Source: Lachnospiraceae bacterium (GTDB taxonomy: Bacteria > Bacillota > Clostridia > Lachnospirales > Lachnospiraceae). Taken from it: 55,413 bases of DNA. The stretch is taken from assembly GCA_011959925.1 (NCBI GenBank), contig BLMD01000008.1:1-55413 (forward strand). Reading direction: 5' to 3'. The notes below the pieces were generated by a model. The model had not been told where the DNA came from, searched no databases, and was given only the letters and a program-made list of their open reading frames with translations. This document shows positions 34,592 through 44,371 of the stretch, one piece after another (positions within the stretch are counted from its first letter, which is position 1; each line of letters starts with the position of its first letter). A program made the translations under genes and the position numbers.

Positions 34592-36010
34592 ATGGCTGTT
34601 CATGAAGAGTGCGGTGTATTCGGAGTGATGGGTACAAAAAAGGAAAATGCTGCAGACCTTGTCTATTATGGGCTGTATGCCCTGCAGCACAGAGGACAGG
34701 AGAGCTGCGGAATTGTTGTAAATGATGACGGCGTATTTTCTTCCTATAAAGATCTGGGGCTTGTCAGTGAAGTATTTTCTAAAGATACATTGGCGCATTT
34801 TCCGATGGGAAATATGGCGGTGGGACATGTAAGATACGGAACAACCGGAGGGAACACGAGAAATAACTGCCAGCCTCTTGAAGTCAACCACCAGAAAGGA
34901 AAGATGGCGCTGGCGCACAATGGAAATCTGACCAATTCATTGGAACTTCGCGATCAGCTGGAATTATCGGGAGCAATTTTCCATACAACCAGTGATACGG
35001 AAACCATCGCTTATGTGATTACGAGAGAAAGGCTTAGGACGTCAAGCATTGAGGAAGCAGTCAGCAATACGATGCATTTACTGGAAGGCGCGTATTCGTT
35101 GGTGTTGATTTCTTCTACAAAGATGATTGCGGCAAGAGATCCCTATGGGTTTCGGCCGCTTTGCTATGGAAAGATGGCGGACGGGGCATATGTGGCTGCA
35201 TCCGAAAGCTGCGCGTTGTCAGCGGTAGGAGCAGAATTTATCCGGGATGTGCTGCCGGGAGAGATTCTGGTGTTTACAAAAACGGGCGTAGAATCAAGAA
35301 GAGAACACTGTGAAAAACAGAGGAAGAGAACCTGTATTTTTGAATACATCTATTTTGCAAGACCGGATTCTGTGATAGACGGTATATCTGTGCATGAATC
35401 CCGTATGAAAGCCGGGGAATTGCTGGCAGAAAGTTATCCCAAATGCGCGGATATTGTGATCGGCGTTCCCGACAGCGGATTGGATGCGGCATTGGGGTAT
35501 GCGAAAACATCCGGCATTCCTTATGGGATCGGGTTGATAAAAAATAAATATATTGGAAGGACATTCATTTCTCCCGGACAAAATGAACGTTTGGACAAGG
35601 TCAGGATTAAGCTGAGCCCTGTCAGGAAGGTGATCGATGGAAAGAGAGTTGTTCTGATTGATGATTCCATTGTCAGAGGAACGACCAGCAAACGTATTGT
35701 AAAGCTTTTGCGTGATGCCGGAGCGAAAGAGATCCATATGAGAATTTCCGCGCCTCCATTTTTATATCCCTGCTATTATGGAACGGATATTGATTCGGAA
35801 GAAAACCTGATTGCATGCCATCACAGCGTAGACGAGATTGCACGTATGATTGGAGTAGACTCTCTGGGATATTTACCGATAGAAAAGCTGAATAAACTGA
35901 CAAATAGTAAAGAGTATTGCGCTGCCTGTTTTCAGGGGGAATATCCGACGAAAATCCCGGCAGATTTGCGTAAAGACCGTTTTGAAAGGAAATTGTCGGA
36001 GCGGGTTTGA
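34592..36010 (+). CDS. purF: Amidophosphoribosyltransferase
   Basis: Catalyses the first committed step of purine synthesis, glutamine plus PRPP to phosphoribosylamine. The 472-residue protein begins MAVHEECGVFG: Cys7 is the nucleophile expected after removal of a six-residue propeptide. LQHRGQESCGI, GHVRYGTTG and AHNGNLTN mark the class II amidotransferase half. The C-terminal half has the PRPP loop VVLIDDSIVRGTTSKRIV. Cys in CIFEYIYFARPDS, CHHSVDEI and YCAACF match the iron-sulfur cluster ligands of the Bacillus-type enzyme. It is placed with asnB and carAB rather than with purEMND. Confidence 0.95.
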   Translation: MAVHEECGVFGVMGTKKENAADLVYYGLYALQHRGQESCGIVVNDDGVFSSYKDLGLVSEVFSKDTLAHFPMGNMAVGHVRYGTTGGNTRNNCQPLEVNHQKGKMALAHNGNLTNSLELRDQLELSGAIFHTTSDTETIAYVITRERLRTSSIEEAVSNTMHLLEGAYSLVLISSTKMIAARDPYGFRPLCYGKMADGAYVAASESCALSAVGAEFIRDVLPGEILVFTKTGVESRREHCEKQRKRTCIFEYIYFARPDSVIDGISVHESRMKAGELLAESYPKCADIVIGVPDSGLDAALGYAKTSGIPYGIGLIKNKYIGRTFISPGQNERLDKVRIKLSPVRKVIDGKRVVLIDDSIVRGTTSKRIVKLLRDAGAKEIHMRISAPPFLYPCYYGTDIDSEENLIACHHSVDEIARMIGVDSLGYLPIEKLNKLTNSKEYCAACFQGEYPTKIPADLRKDRFERKLSERV

Positions 36011-36027
36011 GATAAAGAGGTGCATAT

Positions 36028-37131
36028 ATGATGAAAAAATTTGACAGAAAACTGATTTTGTCCGATGGCAGCGAATACTATGGATATGGTTTTGGTTCTA
36101 AGCACGAAAAAATTACGGAAATTGTATTTAATACTTCTTTGGTAGGATATCAGGAAATCCTGTCTGATCCATCCTATACGTATCAGACAGTAGTAATGGC
36201 ATATCCGCTGATCGGCAATTACGGGATGACGGAAGAGGATTTTGAAACAGATATTCCAACGATCGGCGGACTGGCGGTACGAGACTACAACGACCAGCCA
36301 TCCAATTTCCGAAGTAAATATACCTTATCGGAAATTATGGAGAAGTATAAGATACCGGGCATCTACGGGATTGATACAAGAAAACTGGTACGTTCCATAC
36401 GTGACCTTGGAAGCCGAAAGGCATTACTTACAGATATTGGTACATCCCTGCAGGATGGACTTCGCAGACTGGACTTATATAATATTCCGCGGGATGCCGT
36501 ATCGCAGGTAAGCCGAAAGAACGTCCAGCATTATACGGTGACAGATGGAAAGTATCATGTTGCCGCTATTGACTGTGGGATGAAACAGAATATTGTGAGA
36601 ACTTTAAACCGGAGAGGATGCAGTGTGACAATCGTTCCGTGGAATACTTCTGTGCAGGAGATCGAAAAGTTGAGGCCGGACGGAGTCTTTTTATCCAATG
36701 GACCGGGAAATCCTGCAGATGTGCAGACGGTTGTAGAATTAGTGAAAGCTTTGAAAGGGGAATATCCGATTTTTGGCATCTGCCTTGGTCATCAGATTAT
36801 TTCTCTTGCATATGGAGCCAGGATTTATAAGCTGAAGTTCGGACACAGGGGAGGTAATCATCCGATAAAAAATTTGCGGACCGGAAAGATAGAGATTACT
36901 TCTCAGAACCATTCCTACGCAGTGGATAAAGCAAGTCTTGCAAATACCCGATTAAAGATAACGCATCTAAATCTGCTGGATCAGACGGTAGAAGGCGTGG
37001 CCTGTGAGGAAGACAGGGTGTTCGGTGTGCAGTATCATCCGGAAAGTGCGCCCGGCCCACAGGACAGCGGCTATCTGTTTGAACAATTTATAAAAATGAT
37101 GGAGGGAACAAAAGATGGCGAAAAGAACTGA
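36028..37131 (+). CDS. carA: Carbamoyl-phosphate synthase small subunit
   Basis: The glutaminase subunit that supplies ammonia to CarB. In this 367-residue protein the N-terminal domain has FNTSLVGYQEILSDPSY, and the class I amidotransferase domain has FLSNGPGNPADV and the nucleophile C252 in FGICLGHQI with the His/Glu pair in VQYHPESAPGP. GAGGTG precedes two adjacent ATG codons (36028 and 36031); either could be used. The end overlaps carB by 17 bases. Confidence 0.95.
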   Translation: MMKKFDRKLILSDGSEYYGYGFGSKHEKITEIVFNTSLVGYQEILSDPSYTYQTVVMAYPLIGNYGMTEEDFETDIPTIGGLAVRDYNDQPSNFRSKYTLSEIMEKYKIPGIYGIDTRKLVRSIRDLGSRKALLTDIGTSLQDGLRRLDLYNIPRDAVSQVSRKNVQHYTVTDGKYHVAAIDCGMKQNIVRTLNRRGCSVTIVPWNTSVQEIEKLRPDGVFLSNGPGNPADVQTVVELVKALKGEYPIFGICLGHQIISLAYGARIYKLKFGHRGGNHPIKNLRTGKIEITSQNHSYAVDKASLANTRLKITHLNLLDQTVEGVACEEDRVFGVQYHPESAPGPQDSGYLFEQFIKMMEGTKDGEKN

Positions 37132-40100
37132 TATAAAGAAAATACTTGTCATTGGTTCCGGTCCGATTGTGATTGGTCAGGCGGCAGAATTTGACTATGC
37201 AGGTACGCAGGCGTGTCTTGCATTGAAGGAGGAAGGATACGAGGTTGTGCTGTGCAATTCCAATCCGGCAACGATTATGACGGATGTGACAGTTGCAGAT
37301 CAAGTATATATGGAGCCGCTGACGCTGGAATACGTCGCGAAGATTGTTCGTCATGAACGCCCGGATGCCATTGTGCCGGGGATTGGGGGACAAACCGGGC
37401 TGAATCTGGCAGTGCAGCTTGAGAAAAAAGGAGTTTTAAAAGAGTGCCAGGTGGAACTTTTGGGAACCTGCATCGAAAGTATTGAACGGGCAGAAGACAG
37501 AGAACGGTTCAAAGAGCTTTGTGAAGAGCTGGGTGAGCCGGTACTGCCATCTGCCATTGCGAATACAATAGATGAAGCGGTAAGGGCGGCGGAGAAAATC
37601 GGTTATCCGGTTGTGCTGCGCCCCGCATTTACCCTTGGAGGAACCGGCGGAGGCTTTGCGGATGATGCGCAGGAATTTATGGATCTCATTAAAAACGCCA
37701 TCGCTTTATCTCCGGTTCATCAGGTATTGATTGAAAAAAGTATCAAAGGCTTCAAGGAAATCGAATACGAGGTGATACGTGATGCCAATGATACGGCAAT
37801 CACAGTCTGCAATATGGAAAATTTGGACCCGGTGGGAATACACACAGGAGATTCCATTGTGGTATGTCCATCCCAGACACTGACGAATAAAGAGTATCAA
37901 ATGCTGCGCGACAGCGCATTGAACATGATCCGTGCATTGAAGGTGGAGGGAGGATGTAATGTGCAGTTTGCACTTGATCCGGATTCTTTTCAGTATTATC
38001 TGATAGAGGTAAATCCACGGGTTTCCCGTTCTTCAGCCCTTGCGTCGAAGGCAAGCGGTTATCCGATCGCGAGTGTATCGGCAAAAATCAGCGTGGGGAT
38101 GAGACTGGATGAGATTATGTTGGTTAATACGCCGGCTTCTTTTGAACCGGCGTTGGATTATGTAGTCACCAAAATGCCGCGTTTTCCGTTTGATAAATTT
38201 ACGGATGCAGACCGGAAGCTTGGTACGCAGATGAAAGCTACCGGGGAAGTTATGAGTGTAGGCAGAACTTTTGAAGAAAGCCTGTTAAAAGCAATCCGTT
38301 CTCTGGAAACGGGTGTGAGTCATCTGCGCATGGAAAAATTTGAAAATGAGGACGTTAATGTATTAATGAATGATATAAAAATCGGTACAAATGATAGAAT
38401 TTTTGCCATTGCACAGCTGTTAAGATCAGGCGTCCGCGTTTCAAAAATTTCCAAACAGACAGGAATTGACTGCTTTTTCCTTAACAAAATGAAAAAGATT
38501 ATAGATATGGAAACAGAACTGAAATCATGTGTGGACGACAGGGAAGCTCTGTATCAGGCAAAGAAAACAGGTTTTTCCGATAAGGCTGTCGCATGGCTTT
38601 GGCATAAGACAGAAATAGAAGTATTTGAACTGCGCAGGAAATACGGCATAGTTCCGGTTTATAAGATGATCGATACCTGTGCGTCAGAATTTGAAAGCTA
38701 TGTTCCGTATTTCTATTCCACCTATGAGGAAGAAAATGAATCGGTGATCGAAAACAGAAAGAAGATCGTTGTTCTTGGCTCCGGTCCAATCCGTATCGGT
38801 CAGGGTGTGGAGTTTGATTATTCCACGGTACATGCGGTTAAGACGATCAAAGAAGCCGGATATGAGGCAATTATTATCAATAACAATCCGGAAACGGTGT
38901 CTACGGATTATACCACATCGGACAAGCTGTATTTTGAACCCTTATGTGTAGAAGATGTTATGCATGTGATTGAGATGGAACAGCCGGATGGGACGATCGT
39001 ATCTTTAGGCGGACAGACTGCAGTTAATCTGGCAAAATCATTAGAGGAAAGAGGGGTAAAGCTCATTGGTACAGATTGTGCAGCCATTGAGAAGTCTGAA
39101 AACAGAGATGCGTTTGAAAAACTGCTGTCAGAACTTTCCATTCCGCAGCCAAAAGGAAGGGCTGTGACTAATATGGAAGAAGGTATAAAAGCGGCAGAGG
39201 AAATCGGCTATCCGGTATTGGTACGTCCGAGTTTTGTGCTTGGCGGAAGAGCCATGCAGATTGTGGCAAAGGAAGAACATCTGCGCCATTATTTAAAAAC
39301 AGCCGTAGAGATCGATGAAGATAAACCGGTATTGGTAGACCAATACATCTGTGGTAAGGAAGTGGAAATGGATGCCATTTGCGATGGAACGGAGGTATTT
39401 GTTCCCGGTATTATGGAGCTGGTAGAAAGGACCGGCGTTCATTCCGGTGATTCCATCTGTGTATATCCGACGTTTAGTATATCCGAAAAGGTAAAAGAAA
39501 CGATTCTGGACTATGCAAAGAAATTGGGAATTGGCATCGGCATTGTCGGTCTGTTCAATATTCAGTTTATTGTAGATAAAGAGCAGAATGTATTTATTAT
39601 TGAGGTGAATCCGCGCTCTTCACGGACCGTACCGTTTTTATCAAAGGCGACCGGATATCCGCTGGCTGATATTGCAACAAAAGTCATTCTTGGAAAGAGC
39701 CTGAAAGCACAGGGGATCAATGAGATCTATCCGAAAGAAAAGCAGCGATGGTATGTAAAAGTACCGACATTCTCTTTTTCCAAATTGCATGGTATGGATA
39801 CGTACCTTTCACCGGAGATGAAATCTACGGGAGAGGCAATCGGATATGATAAGAAACTTCACAGGGCAATGTATAAAGCCATGATTGCTTCCGGTATTCG
39901 TGTGCAGAATTACGGGACTGTAATCGTAACGCTTGCAGACGAGGATAAAGAGGAAGCACTTCCTTTGGTCAGACGTTTCTATGATATGGGCTTTAATATA
40001 GAAGCAACCTCTCTCACGGGTGAATGTTTGAAACAGCACGGAATTCGTACCCGTATACTGGGTAAACCATCGGAAGGCAGCGTTGAAATCCTGAATGCAA

Positions 40101-40297
40101 TACGTGCCGGATATGTCAGTTATGTCATCAATACCCGTGCAATTCTTTCCGGTATTCATTATGAAGATGGTGCGGCAATCCGAAGCGCGGCAGCGCAGAA
40201 CAACATTACAATGCTTACATCATTGGATACGGTAAGGGTGCTTTTGGATGTGCTGGAGGAAGTGACCATTGGGGTGTCTGCGATAAATGATAAATGA
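37115..40297 (+). CDS. carB: Carbamoyl-phosphate synthase large subunit
   Basis: Makes carbamoyl phosphate for arginine and pyrimidine synthesis. The 1,060-residue length is normal. Two homologous ATP-grasp halves are clear: ILVIGSGPIVIGQAAEFDYAG at the start and VVLGSGPIRIGQGVEFDYS near residue 553, with VNPRVSRSSALASKA and VNPRSSRTVPFLSKA in the grasp folds. The C-terminal MGS-type regulatory domain spans about 930-1060. It is the last gene of the operon. The 340 bases after it show no terminator I trust; the sequence character changes and accessory DNA begins. Confidence 0.97.
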   Translation: MAKRTDIKKILVIGSGPIVIGQAAEFDYAGTQACLALKEEGYEVVLCNSNPATIMTDVTVADQVYMEPLTLEYVAKIVRHERPDAIVPGIGGQTGLNLAVQLEKKGVLKECQVELLGTCIESIERAEDRERFKELCEELGEPVLPSAIANTIDEAVRAAEKIGYPVVLRPAFTLGGTGGGFADDAQEFMDLIKNAIALSPVHQVLIEKSIKGFKEIEYEVIRDANDTAITVCNMENLDPVGIHTGDSIVVCPSQTLTNKEYQMLRDSALNMIRALKVEGGCNVQFALDPDSFQYYLIEVNPRVSRSSALASKASGYPIASVSAKISVGMRLDEIMLVNTPASFEPALDYVVTKMPRFPFDKFTDADRKLGTQMKATGEVMSVGRTFEESLLKAIRSLETGVSHLRMEKFENEDVNVLMNDIKIGTNDRIFAIAQLLRSGVRVSKISKQTGIDCFFLNKMKKIIDMETELKSCVDDREALYQAKKTGFSDKAVAWLWHKTEIEVFELRRKYGIVPVYKMIDTCASEFESYVPYFYSTYEEENESVIENRKKIVVLGSGPIRIGQGVEFDYSTVHAVKTIKEAGYEAIIINNNPETVSTDYTTSDKLYFEPLCVEDVMHVIEMEQPDGTIVSLGGQTAVNLAKSLEERGVKLIGTDCAAIEKSENRDAFEKLLSELSIPQPKGRAVTNMEEGIKAAEEIGYPVLVRPSFVLGGRAMQIVAKEEHLRHYLKTAVEIDEDKPVLVDQYICGKEVEMDAICDGTEVFVPGIMELVERTGVHSGDSICVYPTFSISEKVKETILDYAKKLGIGIGIVGLFNIQFIVDKEQNVFIIEVNPRSSRTVPFLSKATGYPLADIATKVILGKSLKAQGINEIYPKEKQRWYVKVPTFSFSKLHGMDTYLSPEMKSTGEAIGYDKKLHRAMYKAMIASGIRVQNYGTVIVTLADEDKEEALPLVRRFYDMGFNIEATSLTGECLKQHGIRTRILGKPSEGSVEILNAIRAGYVSYVINTRAILSGIHYEDGAAIRSAAAQNNITMLTSLDTVRVLLDVLEEVTIGVSAINDK

Positions 40298-40646
40298 AAG
40301 TGATGTGTCAAGTAATAGAAGCCGTGCGTTGAGTGAGCTTAAACATGCTTAATAATTTTATATTCCGGTCTTCTGCAAAGACTGAATGAAAAAGGCCATT
40401 TCCGATAACACTCGTTACGAGGATACGGAACTTCTTGCGGTTAACATTGTAGGTATGGAACTGTTTTCAATTTCTTACCTTACGGGTTGGGGGATATGTG
40501 CTTCTCGTTCTAATTCTGTTCCTTTTATTTTTACGCCTGCATCCGATTCTTAAATTATGTCATTAAAGCACTATATTAACATGGTTCCCATTATAACGGT
40601 TGTGAGAAACTCGTGGAAACCGTAGAACTCTAAGAGAGGAGAGGAA
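40298..40646. other. Stretch without a supported gene after carB
   Basis: About 350 bases. A 55-codon frame (40386-40553, starting MKKAISDNTRYEDTELLAV) is open but has no ribosome-binding site; its first half looks protein-like and may be a relic. No promoter, repeat or RNA family was recognised. Confidence 0.4.
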
Positions 40647-41121
40647 CTGAAAAACAAAAAATCTGCGATTCGTGTAGCCAGACTTACCATTCATGACATA
40701 GATGTTAGAAATCCCCCGGGGGTTTCCGATAAGTTAGTTGAAGACGGTAGGCTCCATACATCTTATACCAAAACGAAAGAAACAGTTTTTATTTCTGGAA
40801 GTCGAGAACAGCTTTGACGGGGATGTTCTTATAAGAAAAGAAAGGTGTACAGCAAAACGGCAGCGAAGATTAAGAATGGCAAGTGATCCGGACATTGCAA
40901 AAAAAATCGAAAATGACATTACAGGTATACCGGCAGCGCATGAGCAGATGTTTGCTAAGGCAAAAATATGGAACAATCTTTTGAATAATGCTATTGAAAC
41001 CTGTGAAAAACTGGAAAAAAAGAGAAATACAAAAAATTTGAACGGAAAAGCCTGCACCAGAAAAAACGGGCAGTACGCAGGAAGTTTGAAGAAAAGAAAG
41101 CCGGCAGGAAATATGATATGA
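40647..41121 (+). pseudogene. Decayed gene of unrecognised (possibly DUF6033-like) family
   Basis: Two overlapping frames look like pieces of one gene. Frame A (40647-40817) follows GAGAGGAGAGG and starts at CTG; frame B (40738-41121) has no ribosome-binding site and contains RLRMASDPDIAKKIENDI...IPAAHEQMFAKA, then a Lys-rich helical tail. A one-base shift near 40800 would join them. The segment is reminiscent of DUF6033-type Lachnospiraceae proteins, from memory only. It is followed in the same direction by two more unrecognised genes with strong ribosome-binding sites. Confidence 0.45.
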
Positions 41122-41201
41122 CTGTAATGGGAACGGATCTGGGAACAGCCGGATGTAAAAATGCTGTATAGTTTAGGCAATTTACAGGAGAAGGTGAAAC
41201 A

Positions 41202-41807
41202 ATGCAAATCAATTTGTCCAATGGCTCATTGCAGAACAGATATTTTTCAGGAACAGGGAGCATAGGCAGTGTCCACCTGCCCAACTTTAATGATACATAT
41301 GTTTTTTCCAAAAGGAAAAGCGGCATCAGTGATGAAGAATACCGGAGGCAGATCAGGGAACAGGCTTATAAGGATTTTGCAAAAGGGCAGTTTCAGAACA
41401 AATCGGAAGGATTTAACAAGCTGATGAAAAGCTATACATCGGAAGTGTCTCCAGACAGAAAAGGAATCATCACTTCCGGTCTGAAAGCCGTTTCAAAGAA
41501 CAGGCAGAATGTGCTTAAGCCGATAGACTTTGTGGCAACGCTGCTGGAGGGGAAGGTAAAATATCAAAAACTTCCGTCAGGCAGCAGTGATTACATAGAG
41601 TTTTACGATAAGAACGGGGAAATGGTGGCAACTTATTCCAATAATGGGTGGACGATGTATACCACCAATGCGGAGACTGCCAGACAGACGGAAATGTGCA
41701 TGATCTATAACGCGGCGTGGGGAAATGCAAAGAGGGGCATTCCTCTGGCGGGTGAAGATGCGGTCAATGTAGAAAATCCGCAGAATAGTTTTGATGCAAA
41801 AGCATAG
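41202..41807 (+). CDS. Unrecognised 201-residue protein
   Basis: A strong AGGAGAAGG lies nine bases before the ATG. The protein has no signal peptide or membrane segment. It begins MQINLSNGSLQNRYF, has a charged helical part (GISDEEYRRQIREQAYKDFAKGQF), and a more beta-rich C-terminal half with YIEFYDKNGEMVATYSNNGW and TARQTEMCMIYNAAWGNA. I cannot place it in a named family; similar proteins appear to occur in tandem in Lachnospiraceae. The neighbour at 41879 also begins without a signal peptide, so the two may work together. Confidence 0.7.
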   Translation: MQINLSNGSLQNRYFSGTGSIGSVHLPNFNDTYVFSKRKSGISDEEYRRQIREQAYKDFAKGQFQNKSEGFNKLMKSYTSEVSPDRKGIITSGLKAVSKNRQNVLKPIDFVATLLEGKVKYQKLPSGSSDYIEFYDKNGEMVATYSNNGWTMYTTNAETARQTEMCMIYNAAWGNAKRGIPLAGEDAVNVENPQNSFDAKA

Positions 41808-41878
41808 CAGAAATGGCTTCAAACGACAGAGGAGCCGTTGTTTGAAAAATAAAAGACAACAATGGAGGAATTTTAGAA

Positions 41879-43423
41879 ATGGGAATCAGTAATGTCAATG
41901 GCCAGACTTCTGCATGGGGAGCGGCATTTAGGAACAAGCCGATATTTCTCATGTCGGTAAAAGAGACAGAAGCATTTTTTAATGGGAAGATACTCAGGAA
42001 CATGGAGCTGCGGGAGGATACCTGTACCCTTAGCGGCAATCATACATACCGCAGGCAGCATACGGCTTATGAGGTTTCTGACAGGGATAAAGGCAGTGCG
42101 TTCCTGGATTTGAACTTTCTGATCAAAGATGAGACGAGCAGCCTGAAAGGGAATCTCAGTGATGATAAGGATGTGGATTTTTATAATTTTTCTATTCCAT
42201 TTATGAAATTTCAGCGGAATTACTTTGGCGTTGAGGTTTATTTGGATATGCCGGAGGGCTGTGATTACGATCTTACCCTGTATGACGAATACGGCAATCA
42301 GGTAGGAAAGGCAGAGTGGGACGGCGAGGGGCGTAAAACACTGACTGTTCCTAATTGGGATATAGAGACCAATAAATACTGCCTCAAGGTAGAAAACGGA
42401 AACGGGGAGGAGGTTTCCCCGGATGACTATTATAAGATTAGTTTCCATGTTTCCGAAAACAAGGAGCATGAAAAGACCGATACCATAAGGGAGGCGTTCG
42501 GGAACCTCCACAACGCATACAGCAGGAAGGATGAAAACTGGCGGGAATACCTTGAGAGGTATAATGCCGTCTTACAGGAGACGGAGCAGAATTATAGAAA
42601 AGAGATGGAGCAGCTCCACTTGAAGCAGTTTGAGAGCCTGCCGGAAGAAAAAAAGTACAAAGGCGGGCGCACGGTGGATGAACTGCTGCAGGATTTGGCA
42701 GAGGGGAAGGAGTTAAGCGATGCTGAGCTGGAGTATGTAAAGATTTTTGCCAATTTGAAAGATATGGAAAGGGCGCAGCAGAAAGCGGAACTGAAAAATG
42801 ATTTTTCGGAGAACTTCGTAAAAGAACTGGAAGGCAGGGGCATCTTTCGCAATGACATAGAGGGTATGCGGGTAAGGATCGGGAGCAATGGGGATGTGGC
42901 CGTGGACGGGATAGAGGATGAAACCGTTCGGGAACAGGTGCAGAAACTGGTAGATGAAAAATACAGTGACCGGATGTATCAGTATTACATAGGCATTGCT
43001 GACAGCATGGGAAATCTGCCCTCGAATGCATACCAATATGCCACGGACGTGCAGGAAGTCCGGCGTTACCTGAAAGGGGTTACGGGGGAGGATGTTTCAT
43101 TAGAAAATCTTTATCTGACACCCGATGGGAAGATCGGAGGGCTGCCGGAGAAAGCTGCCGGTCTGATCAATAAGACAAAGGACAATGCCAAGATAGAACG
43201 GATGAAAGATGCGCTGGTGGATATCATAGGGAATATCCGGATAAGCGGTGATCTGGGCATTCCCGACTTTACTTCACAGTTCCAGTTTAAGGATGGGGCG
43301 TTCTCTGTGGCAGACAGCGGTTTTGCGGTGGATATGGCCGCACTGGATGGCCGTCTGACGCCACAATCTTTTGGGAATATGTATTCCGATATGTATAAAT
43401 ATCAGTTTAAGAAAGTGTTATAA
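41879..43423 (+). CDS. Unrecognised 514-residue protein with PPC-like beta domain
   Basis: GGAGG lies 11 bases before the ATG. Residues about 75-185 resemble a bacterial pre-peptidase C-terminal (PPC) beta-sandwich: DVDFYNFSI, then VEVYLDMPEGCDYDLTLYDEYGNQV and NKYCLKVENGNGEEVSPDDYYKISF. The rest is charged and helical (DENWREYLERYNAVLQETEQNY; KELEGRGIFRNDIEGMRVRIG) and ends with a Gly/Asp-rich region. PPC domains normally occur in secreted enzymes, yet there is no signal peptide here. The family may be DUF4885-like, but this is not certain. A decayed integrase tail follows 23 bases after the stop. Confidence 0.72.
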   Translation: MGISNVNGQTSAWGAAFRNKPIFLMSVKETEAFFNGKILRNMELREDTCTLSGNHTYRRQHTAYEVSDRDKGSAFLDLNFLIKDETSSLKGNLSDDKDVDFYNFSIPFMKFQRNYFGVEVYLDMPEGCDYDLTLYDEYGNQVGKAEWDGEGRKTLTVPNWDIETNKYCLKVENGNGEEVSPDDYYKISFHVSENKEHEKTDTIREAFGNLHNAYSRKDENWREYLERYNAVLQETEQNYRKEMEQLHLKQFESLPEEKKYKGGRTVDELLQDLAEGKELSDAELEYVKIFANLKDMERAQQKAELKNDFSENFVKELEGRGIFRNDIEGMRVRIGSNGDVAVDGIEDETVREQVQKLVDEKYSDRMYQYYIGIADSMGNLPSNAYQYATDVQEVRRYLKGVTGEDVSLENLYLTPDGKIGGLPEKAAGLINKTKDNAKIERMKDALVDIIGNIRISGDLGIPDFTSQFQFKDGAFSVADSGFAVDMAALDGRLTPQSFGNMYSDMYKYQFKKVL

Positions 43424-43446
43424 ACAGTGGGCAGGAGGATAGGAAA

Positions 43447-43635
43447 AATAATTTCAACATTAAGGAAATATCGCATATGCTGGAGCATTCTAAGGAAATC
43501 ATTTCACCGGATATATGGTGGCACTCAGGAAATGATTGAGGACTGTCTTATGCAATAGAGCCATTCATAGAAGCTGTCATACCAAAGTGCGGAAATGGGG
43601 CGTCTTACGATTATTCTGATGTAAAGCGCTTTTAG
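43447..43635 (+). pseudogene. Tyrosine integrase, C-terminal remnant with two frameshifts
   Basis: Pieces in successive frames read NNFNIKEISHMLEHSKEII, then IYGGTQEMIEDCLMQ, then IEPFIEAVIPKCGNGASYDY, ending at TAG 43633-43635. This is the pattern of the last catalytic helix and tail of ICE-type tyrosine recombinases (normally ...GHAS...YG-T...EPFI..VIP). Frame changes fall near 43519 and 43552. The catalytic core upstream is gone. It marks an old integration event at the left side of the island. Confidence 0.68.
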
Positions 43636-43678
43636 AGAACATTAGATATGCTAATTCTTATAATTAAATAATTGATTG

Positions 43679-43735
43679 CAAAGCACCCATTACTGACCGA
43701 AAGAAAAAGGTTAAGTTGCGGGTGTTTCTATTTTA
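43679..43735. terminator. Terminator-like imperfect hairpin
   Basis: AAGCACCC pairs imperfectly with GGGTGTTT over a long arm, followed by CTATTTT. It separates the integrase remnant from the convergent flavoprotein gene. Nothing else is seen in 43636-43812. Confidence 0.4.
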
Positions 43736-43812
43736 TCAAAAAATGAATACAACGTCTAAAAATTTTGCGGCTTGTGGTAAATTGATTTTATTCATAATGT
43801 GAATTTCTTTCT

Positions 43813-44361
43813 TTATTGGATTGATTTTCCTAAATTGTATGCTTCCTGTAATTCGGGTTTTCCGGCAATATCACCCGTAGCCATTACGCCGCCGCAAAGC
43901 ACTTTTCCAATACTTTTCCAGCCTAAATGTTTTTCAAGGCGGTCATACCAGTAAAGCGTTTCTTCAAAACCATAGCCCTCGGCTGCCATAATGAGAACAC
44001 TTTCCTTTTTGGGGTTTCGATACTTGGGGTCACATTCCGCAACAGCAAATAAACGGTCAAAGGCAGTTTTTAATTGCCCGCTGATAGTCCAGTAGTAAAG
44101 CGGTGTTGCAAGGATAACTATATCCGCCTCCTTGTAAACGGGATAAATTTTATCCATATCGTCCTTTTGGGCGCAAGGGCTATCCGGGTTTTTACCACCG
44201 CCGAAACAACCTTTACAGCCGTTTATGTTCATACTGTCAAGGAAAAATTCTGTCACGGTGTTTCCGGCTTCTTCTGCCCCTTTCTTAAATTCTGCCGTTA
44301 ATGCCGTTGTGTTTCCGGCTTTTCTCGGACTTCCATTGAGAATTATAATTTTTTTGTTCAT
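43813..44361 (-). CDS. NAD(P)H-dependent FMN reductase / iron-sulfur flavoprotein-like
   Basis: A 182-residue flavodoxin-fold oxidoreductase. The FMN phosphate loop is NGSPRKAGNT near the N-terminus and the second flavin segment is ATPLYYWTISGQLKTAFDRLF. Cys in GCKGCFGGGKNPDSPC suggest a metal or redox site as in iron-sulfur flavoproteins, though spacing is not the classical one. Start at 44361 with AAGGGGG upstream. It follows the paralogue at 44372-44917 by ten bases, in one leftward operon divergent from an HxlR regulator. Confidence 0.85.
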   Translation of the reverse strand: MNKKIIILNGSPRKAGNTTALTAEFKKGAEEAGNTVTEFFLDSMNINGCKGCFGGGKNPDSPCAQKDDMDKIYPVYKEADIVILATPLYYWTISGQLKTAFDRLFAVAECDPKYRNPKKESVLIMAAEGYGFEETLYWYDRLEKHLGWKSIGKVLCGGVMATGDIAGKPELQEAYNLGKSIQ

Positions 44362-44371
44362 AATTACCCCC

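Noticed and set aside
40678-40830. Shared 13-base string TTTGACGGGGATG near 40813 and in the IS110 relic near 54770
   Set aside because: Exact 13-mers are expected by chance many times in a window of this size and the flanks do not match.
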